DNA of 64,000 nt from Prochlorococcus marinus (GTDB taxonomy: Bacteria > Cyanobacteriota > Cyanobacteriia > PCC-6307 > Cyanobiaceae), in assembly GCF_001180325.1 (NCBI RefSeq), contig NZ_CVSZ01000061.1, positions 1-64,000 on the forward strand. Reading direction: 5' to 3'. The position numbers were made by a program, and so were the translations under genes. The first letter of the stretch is position 1. Each line of letters begins with the position of its first letter. Of this stretch, positions 58,801-64,000 are shown piece after piece. The notes under the pieces are model-generated. The model searched no databases. It had not been told where the DNA came from and was given only the letters and a program-made list of their open reading frames with translations.

Positions 58801-60411
58801 ATGTCAAAATTTGTATTTGTCACCGGAGGAGTAGTTTCTAGCATTGGTAAAGGAATTGTAGCTGCAAGCTTAGGAAGGTTATTAAAGTCTAGAGGATATA
58901 GTGTTTCAATATTAAAACTAGATCCCTATCTCAATGTTGATCCAGGCACAATGAGCCCTTTCCAGCATGGAGAGGTTTTTGTAACCGAAGATGGGGCTGA
59001 AACCGATTTAGATTTAGGTCACTATGAAAGATTTACTGATACTGCAATGACTAGGCTAAATAGTGTAACAACGGGATCTATTTATCAAGCAGTTATTAAT
59101 AAAGAAAGAAGAGGTAATTATGACGGTGGAACTGTGCAAGTAATACCTCACATAACGGGAGAAATTAGAGAAAGGATTCATAGAGTAGCCGCTAACAGCA
59201 ATGCAGACATTATTATTACTGAAATTGGTGGAACAGTTGGTGATATTGAATCTCTACCTTTTTTAGAGGCAATAAGAGAATTCAAAAATGATGTCAATAG
59301 GAAAGATGTTGCATACATACACGTAACATTACTTCCTTACATCAAAACTTCTGGCGAAATAAAAACTAAACCAACGCAACATTCCGTGAAAGAATTAAGA
59401 TCAATTGGAATTCAGCCAGATTTACTTGTATGCCGAAGTGATAAATCTATCAATGAAGCTCTTAAAAAAAAGCTTAGTGGTTTTTGCGGTGTCAGTATCA
59501 ACTCTGTAATTGAAGCTTTAGACGCAGACAGTATTTATTCTGTGCCTCTTTCTTTAAAAAAAGAAGGTTTATGCAAAGAAACCCTGAAGTATTTAGACCT
59601 TGAAGATAAACAATGTGATTTAAAAAATTGGGAGCAACTAATACACAACCTAAGAAATCCTGGAGATCCAATAAAAGTTGCCCTTGTAGGCAAATATATT
59701 GAACTTGGAGATGCATATTTATCCGTTGTTGAAGCTTTAAGACATGCATGCATTGAACAAAAAGCTTTATTAGATTTACATTGGGTAAGTGCTGAAATGA
59801 TAGAAAAAAACTCAGCAGAAACTTACTTAAATGAAGTTGATGCAATTGTTGTACCCGGGGGATTTGGCAATAGAGGAGTCAATGGAAAAATTTCGGCTAT
59901 AAAATTCGCAAGAGAAAATAAAATTCCCTTTTTGGGTTTGTGCCTAGGTATGCAATGTGCAGTTATAGAATGGGCCAGGAATGTAGCTAATCTTCCAGAT
60001 GCATCTAGTTCAGAACTAGACCCAAACACTCCAAATCCAGTGATACATTTATTACCAGAACAGGAAGATGTAGTTGATTTAGGTGGGACAATGAGACTTG
60101 GAGTTTATCCATGTAGATTGACAAGAAATACAACTGGAAAAAACTTATATGATGAAGATGTCATTTATGAGAGACATCGCCATAGATACGAATTTAATAA
60201 TTACTACAAACAAAGTTTTTTAGATTCTGGATACAAAATTAGTGGCACTTCGCCAGATGGCAGATTAGTTGAGTTAATTGAGTTAGAAAATCATCCTTAC
60301 TTCTTAGCCTGTCAATATCATCCTGAGTTTTTATCACGACCTGGCAAACCTCATCCTTTATTTAAAGGATTAATAAAAGCTTCTCAAAATAAGTTAACTC
60401 AATCAAATTAA
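58801..60411 (+). CDS. pyrG: CTP synthase
   Basis: PyrG aminates UTP to CTP with glutamine-derived ammonia. The 536 residues have the synthase domain (about 1-270) with [20 protein letters not shown] and [19 protein letters not shown]. The class I glutaminase domain (about 295-530) has the nucleophile Cys in [14 protein letters not shown] and the His/Glu pair in [18 protein letters not shown]. Length is normal. It follows a 75-base spacer after aspS and is 18 bases before queE. Confidence 0.98.
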   Translation: MSKFVFVTGGVVSSIGKGIVAASLGRLLKSRGYSVSILKLDPYLNVDPGTMSPFQHGEVFVTEDGAETDLDLGHYERFTDTAMTRLNSVTTGSIYQAVINKERRGNYDGGTVQVIPHITGEIRERIHRVAANSNADIIITEIGGTVGDIESLPFLEAIREFKNDVNRKDVAYIHVTLLPYIKTSGEIKTKPTQHSVKELRSIGIQPDLLVCRSDKSINEALKKKLSGFCGVSINSVIEALDADSIYSVPLSLKKEGLCKETLKYLDLEDKQCDLKNWEQLIHNLRNPGDPIKVALVGKYIELGDAYLSVVEALRHACIEQKALLDLHWVSAEMIEKNSAETYLNEVDAIVVPGGFGNRGVNGKISAIKFARENKIPFLGLCLGMQCAVIEWARNVANLPDASSSELDPNTPNPVIHLLPEQEDVVDLGGTMRLGVYPCRLTRNTTGKNLYDEDVIYERHRHRYEFNNYYKQSFLDSGYKISGTSPDGRLVELIELENHPYFLACQYHPEFLSRPGKPHPLFKGLIKASQNKLTQSN

Positions 60412-60429
60412 TATTCTTTATTTTTTTGA

Positions 60430-61107
60430 ATGAAAATGACAAATTTTTTACCCTTAGTCGAACAATTTCATTCATTACAAGGTGAAGGTTATCACGCTGG
60501 GAAAAGTGCTTTTTTTGTAAGATTAGCCGGATGTAAAGTTGGATGTTCGTGGTGCGATACCAAGAATTCATGGGACGAGAAAAAACACCCTTCTATATCA
60601 ATTGAAAAAATAATAGATCGCATAAAAATTGCCAGAAAAAAAGGAGCATCTTTTTGCGTTATTACTGGTGGAGAACCTTTACAACATAACTTGGATAATT
60701 TTTGCAAAGCTATAAGAAAAATGACGATGGGAGAAAAACAAAATCCAATAAAGATTCATATTGAAACAAGTGGAGTTAATTCGATATCAGGAAGCTATGA
60801 CTGGATTACTTTATCTCCTAAAAGACACTCACCTCCAAAAAATTATTTTTTAAAAAACTGTAATGAAATCAAAATAATAATAAATGAAATAGAAGATATT
60901 GAATTTGCTATTCAAATAAAAAAAGAAACTTTAAAACAATATCAACTCTCTAAAAGCGAAGATGGCTTAAAAAAAGAAGATAAAATTTTTTATTTACAGC
61001 CAGCATGGAACAATGCGAATGGTTTTTCTCTTGCTATCGATTTCGTAAAAAATAACCCCGATTGGAAATTGAGTCTTCAAACTCACAAATACTTAAAAAT
61101 TAATTGA
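60430..61107 (+). CDS. queE: 7-carboxy-7-deazaguanine synthase
   Basis: QueE is a radical-SAM enzyme that ring-contracts carboxytetrahydropterin to CDG on the way to preQ0 and queuosine. The 225-residue protein has the CX3CX2C cluster motif CKVGCSWCDTKNSW with Cys35, Cys39 and Cys42. GEPLQHN follows VITGG in the substrate region, and HIETSGVN and TLSPKRHSPPK lie further on. Older annotations call such proteins organic radical activating enzymes. Its product is the substrate of the neighbouring queC, which supports the call. Confidence 0.94.
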   Translation: MKMTNFLPLVEQFHSLQGEGYHAGKSAFFVRLAGCKVGCSWCDTKNSWDEKKHPSISIEKIIDRIKIARKKGASFCVITGGEPLQHNLDNFCKAIRKMTMGEKQNPIKIHIETSGVNSISGSYDWITLSPKRHSPPKNYFLKNCNEIKIIINEIEDIEFAIQIKKETLKQYQLSKSEDGLKKEDKIFYLQPAWNNANGFSLAIDFVKNNPDWKLSLQTHKYLKIN

Positions 61108-61113
61108 AATCAT

Positions 61114-61788
61114 ATGGCTCTTAAAAATAAATCGATAGTAGTTTTATTGTCTGGAGGTTTAGATTCTTCTACAGTTACTGGTATCGCCAAAAAATCCGAA
61201 GCTAAAATTTTTGGCCTTTCATTTGACTACGGTCAACGTCATAAAAAAGAATTAAATTCTGCATCAATAATTGCAAAACACTTTGATATCGAAGAATTTA
61301 AAATCATTAAGCTTGACTTATCTTTATGGGGAGGCTCGTCATTAACTGATACTCAACAAAATATTCCAAAAGAAGGAGTACAAACTAATAAAATTCCTAA
61401 TACTTATGTTCCTGGGAGAAATACTATATTTATTTCCGTTGCACTAAGTTATGCCGAAGCAATAGATGCTGATTTTATAGGATTAGGAGTTAATGCACTA
61501 GATTATTCTGGTTATCCAGATTGCAGACCTGACTACATTAAAAAATTTCAAGAGTTAGCAGATTTAGCCAATAAAAGAGGAAGAGAAAATAATCCAATAA
61601 AACTTTGGACACCACTATTAGATTTAAATAAAGAGGAAATTATTAAATTAGCTTTTGATAATCATGTACCCTTAGATAAAACATGGAGTTGTTATTCGGG
61701 TAATTCAAAACCATGCGGTAAGTGTGATAGCTGCAGAATAAGAAATGCCGCTTATGAAAAATGGCTTAATAACAGTAATAGAAAATGA
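61114..61788 (+). CDS. queC: 7-cyano-7-deazaguanine synthase
   Basis: QueC turns CDG into preQ0 using ATP and ammonia. The 224-residue protein has the PP-loop VLLSGGLDSST at about 10-20, the FGLSFDYGQRHKKEL stretch, VPGRNTIFISVALSYAEA and the C-terminal zinc motif CGKCDSCRIRNAAY near 198. Six bases separate it from queE and its last four bases overlap pabB. queD and queF are not in the window. Confidence 0.96.
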   Translation: MALKNKSIVVLLSGGLDSSTVTGIAKKSEAKIFGLSFDYGQRHKKELNSASIIAKHFDIEEFKIIKLDLSLWGGSSLTDTQQNIPKEGVQTNKIPNTYVPGRNTIFISVALSYAEAIDADFIGLGVNALDYSGYPDCRPDYIKKFQELADLANKRGRENNPIKLWTPLLDLNKEEIIKLAFDNHVPLDKTWSCYSGNSKPCGKCDSCRIRNAAYEKWLNNSNRK

Positions 61789-63101
61789 AAATAAAAAAAA
61801 TAATTCTAGAAAAATGGATAGATCCAGCACTGATTACGCATCATCTAACAAAAAAATTCGGAGATAAAGGATTAGCTTGGTTAGACAGTGATGGCAAAGA
61901 AAATGGGGAATGGTCAATAATAGGAATTAAACCTAAAAAAATAATCCAATCAAGAGATATCAATAACTTAGACAAAACAAATAATCCATTTAACAATTTA
62001 AGAAATATTGAAAAAGGATTTTGGATCGGATGGTTAAGTTATGAAGCTGGATTTTTCATAGAACCAAAAAACCCATGGCGAAAATCTAATATGTCAACTT
62101 TATGGATTGCATCATATGATCCAATCATTAAATGTAATCTAATAAAAAAAGAAATAATTATCGAAGGCACAAACTCATCTGAACTGATGAATTATAAAAA
62201 CATAATCAACAATATTAAAAATATTGAAGAAGAAAATATTATTAAAAAAAATTTGAATTTTGATTTTTCAAAAATCAATTTGGACGAAATGGCTGAAAAA
62301 TTCCAGAAAAATATTCTAAAATTGAAAAAATTTATTGCCTTAGGGGATATTTTTCAAGCAAACCTAACAACTAAATGCGAAATTGAATTTTCCAAAAACT
62401 ATAATCCTCTAGATATTTATTTGAAAATAAGAAGGAAATTAAGAGCTCCCTTTGGAGGAATAATAATAAATAATGATAATTATAAAGAGGCTGTATTATC
62501 TACCTCGCCAGAAAGATTTATAAAAATAGATAATAAAAATTTTGTAGAGTCAAGACCAATCAAAGGAACTAGATCCAGGGATAAGGATTTAAATCAAGAC
62601 GCACTTAATGCTATCGATTTAATAACGAATGAAAAAGATAGAGCCGAAAATATTATGATTGTTGACCTAATAAGAAATGATTTAAGTAAAGTTTGCGAAA
62701 CAGGAAGTATTATGGTGCCAGAAATATTAAAGCTTGAAAGTTTCTTAAAAGTTCATCATCTAACATCAGTAATCAGAGGCAAATTAAAAAAAGACAAAAA
62801 CTGGATTGATTTACTAAAAGCTTGTTGGCCTGGGGGCTCTATAACTGGAGCACCTAAATTAAGATCATGCCAGAGACTTTTTGAATTAGAAGAATATGAA
62901 CGTGGACCATACTGTGGCTCATTTTTGAAGCTTGACTGGAATGGAGAGTTTGACAGCAATATACTAATAAGATCATTTTTAATTAAAAACAAAAAAATCA
63001 ATATATATGCTGGTTGCGGAATAGTTATTGACTCAAACCCTGAAGAGGAAACTAATGAACTAAAGTGGAAACTTTTACCGTTAATTGATTCACTCAAATG
63101 A
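61785..63101 (+). CDS. pabB: Aminodeoxychorismate synthase component I
   Basis: PabB makes 4-amino-4-deoxychorismate from chorismate and ammonia for p-aminobenzoate and folate. The 438-residue chorismate-binding enzyme shows STSPERFIK, RPIKGTRSRD, IMIVDLIRNDLSKVC, LKVHHLTSVI and CWPGGSITGAPKLRS. PIKGT rather than PIAGT is the usual mark of PabB versus TrpE, because PabB enzymes have Lys at this place. Adjacent pabC confirms the assignment. It overlaps queC and pabC by four bases each. Confidence 0.93.
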   Translation: MKIKKIILEKWIDPALITHHLTKKFGDKGLAWLDSDGKENGEWSIIGIKPKKIIQSRDINNLDKTNNPFNNLRNIEKGFWIGWLSYEAGFFIEPKNPWRKSNMSTLWIASYDPIIKCNLIKKEIIIEGTNSSELMNYKNIINNIKNIEEENIIKKNLNFDFSKINLDEMAEKFQKNILKLKKFIALGDIFQANLTTKCEIEFSKNYNPLDIYLKIRRKLRAPFGGIIINNDNYKEAVLSTSPERFIKIDNKNFVESRPIKGTRSRDKDLNQDALNAIDLITNEKDRAENIMIVDLIRNDLSKVCETGSIMVPEILKLESFLKVHHLTSVIRGKLKKDKNWIDLLKACWPGGSITGAPKLRSCQRLFELEEYERGPYCGSFLKLDWNGEFDSNILIRSFLIKNKKINIYAGCGIVIDSNPEEETNELKWKLLPLIDSLK

Positions 63102-63925
63102 TTGAAACATTAGGATGGCACAAGGATAAATGGTTAGATATCGATAGAATATTTATTGCTGCTAATAATAGAGGATTAAAATTTGCTGATGGTATATTTG
63201 AGACCATTTTGATAAAAGAAAACAAACCTATTCTTTTTGATGAACATCTGAAAAGGTTAGAAAAAAGTAGCAAGATTTTAAATATTAATCTCAAAATAGA
63301 TAAATTAACTTTGAGACAAATTATTCACGATGGAATTAGAAAGTTATCGCTTAAAAATGATCAATTTGCTTCAGTAAGAATAAACTATAGTCGAGGAACT
63401 AATCAAGGTCGAACACTAACAATTGATAGCACTTCAGAGACAAAAGATTTTGATAATATATGGCTTGAGTTCTATAGAATCAAACCAAATTTTAATCCAA
63501 TAAGCGTTTGTATTAGTCAAACAGAAAAAATAAATGAATTCAGTCTTATAAGTAAATGCAAAACATTTTCATATAATCAGGCAATACAAGTTTTGACAGA
63601 GGCTAATGAAAAATCATTTGATGATTCTATCCTTTTGAATACGTCAGGTGAACTTTGTTGTGGAAGTACATTTAATCTTCTAATTAAAAGAAATAATCAA
63701 TGGATAACTCCTAGAAAAGAGAGCGGCTGTTTAGAGGGGATTATGATTTCTAAAGCTATAAAATTGAAAATTGTAAAAGAAGAATTAATTCCTCCAGAAT
63801 TTCAAAATGATGACATAATAATTGCAATTAATAGCTTATCTTGCAGACAAATTAATCAAGTTAATGATTTAAAGCTTAAACCTAAATTCGATCCAATTTA
63901 TTTTTGGGATTTATTATATAGTTGA
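63098..63925 (+). CDS. pabC: Aminodeoxychorismate lyase (PLP fold-type IV)
   Basis: PabC converts aminodeoxychorismate to p-aminobenzoate and pyruvate. The 275-residue protein has the fold-IV features: GLKFADGIFETILIK near 29-43, the PLP lysine in CKTFSYNQAIQVL near 150, and LNTSGELCCGSTFNLLI near 180. The sequence alone could also fit a D-amino-acid or branched-chain aminotransferase; its four-base overlap with pabB favours PabC. It is the last gene of the mazG-to-pabC rightward run. Confidence 0.88.
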   Translation: MIETLGWHKDKWLDIDRIFIAANNRGLKFADGIFETILIKENKPILFDEHLKRLEKSSKILNINLKIDKLTLRQIIHDGIRKLSLKNDQFASVRINYSRGTNQGRTLTIDSTSETKDFDNIWLEFYRIKPNFNPISVCISQTEKINEFSLISKCKTFSYNQAIQVLTEANEKSFDDSILLNTSGELCCGSTFNLLIKRNNQWITPRKESGCLEGIMISKAIKLKIVKEELIPPEFQNDDIIIAINSLSCRQINQVNDLKLKPKFDPIYFWDLLYS

Positions 63926-64000
63926 ACTTTATTAATATCTGGTAAATAGACATCTGATACTTTAGTTATATTGTTATTAACCTTAAATTCAACAATTTTT
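63898..64000 (-). CDS. Possible C-terminal fragment of a leftward gene at the window edge
   Basis: On the minus strand one frame is open from the window edge to a stop at 63898-63900, giving 33 residues with VSDVYLPDINKVQLYNKSQK at the end. The other two minus frames stop earlier. It would overlap the pabC stop by 28 bases, tail to tail, similar to another convergent overlap in this window. It is too short to assign. Confidence 0.4.
   Translation of the reverse strand, partial: KIVEFKVNNNITKVSDVYLPDINKVQLYNKSQK

Overview
The window is a gene-dense, strongly A+T-rich piece of a marine picocyanobacterial chromosome, most likely a high-light-adapted Prochlorococcus. The evidence is a photosystem II gene (psbZ), the sulfolipid pair sqdB/sqdX, plastid/cyanobacterial families (a Ycf23/DUF561 protein, a Ycf21-type chorismate lyase), very short spacers, few Shine-Dalgarno sequences and many A/T homopolymers. 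Nearly every gene is core housekeeping. I see no CRISPR array, insertion sequence, prophage, integrase, rRNA or genomic island, and no gene-free stretch above 300 bases. The longest gap, 48872-49145, holds a 50-codon ORF.

Layout. 1-7.3 kb: infC, a GntR-type regulator and cysE, then secA (-), a GNAT acetyltransferase, an NTF2-like protein, tRNA-Gly(GCC), ribH and psbZ. 7.4-21.6 kb: mutS, cobH, holA, lysC, a frame-broken uvrB, a Ycf23-family gene, tilS, RNase J and asd-dapA. With lysC, this gives three steps of the aspartate/lysine pathway. 21.7-27.1 kb: tig-clpP-clpX-dnaX, the classic chaperone/protease order followed by the clamp-loader gene. 27.1-34.9 kb: a membrane glycosyltransferase, a SpoIID/LytB protein, rpmI-rplT, a TPR protein, thiG and sqdB-sqdX. 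35-41.4 kb: gcvH-gcvP, a PLP enzyme, an uncharacterised protein and a fatty-acid desaturase. 41.4-49.7 kb: rplI, dnaB, mnmG, chorismate lyase, small uncharacterised genes, a SprT-like protease, an ATP-dependent DNA ligase and a TVP38-type membrane protein. 49.7-64 kb: valS, an A-type Fe-S carrier, tRNA-Val(UAC), then a long rightward run mazG-speE-speB-gcvT-aspS-pyrG-queE-queC-pabB-pabC. The 3' end of a leftward gene may enter at the right edge.

Metabolic links. gcvT, gcvH and gcvP give three of the four glycine-cleavage proteins. speB and speE make putrescine and spermidine. queE and queC are consecutive steps to preQ0. pabB, pabC and the chorismate lyase all draw on chorismate, for folate and plastoquinone respectively.

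The observations most worth checking are these. (1) uvrB is split by one extra base in an A7 tract, while longer A/T tracts in neighbouring genes stay in frame. (2) A perfect 14-bp palindrome resembling an SOS box lies just upstream of uvrB. (3) An A-rich slippery site with an upstream Shine-Dalgarno-like element lies in the dnaX linker and would yield a gamma-sized product. (4) The first ten bases equal the 3' end of the common Illumina adapter, so the left edge looks like a contig end. (5) A seven-codon leader reading frame with a strong Shine-Dalgarno sequence abuts pyrG. I did not find a clearly new multi-gene system.
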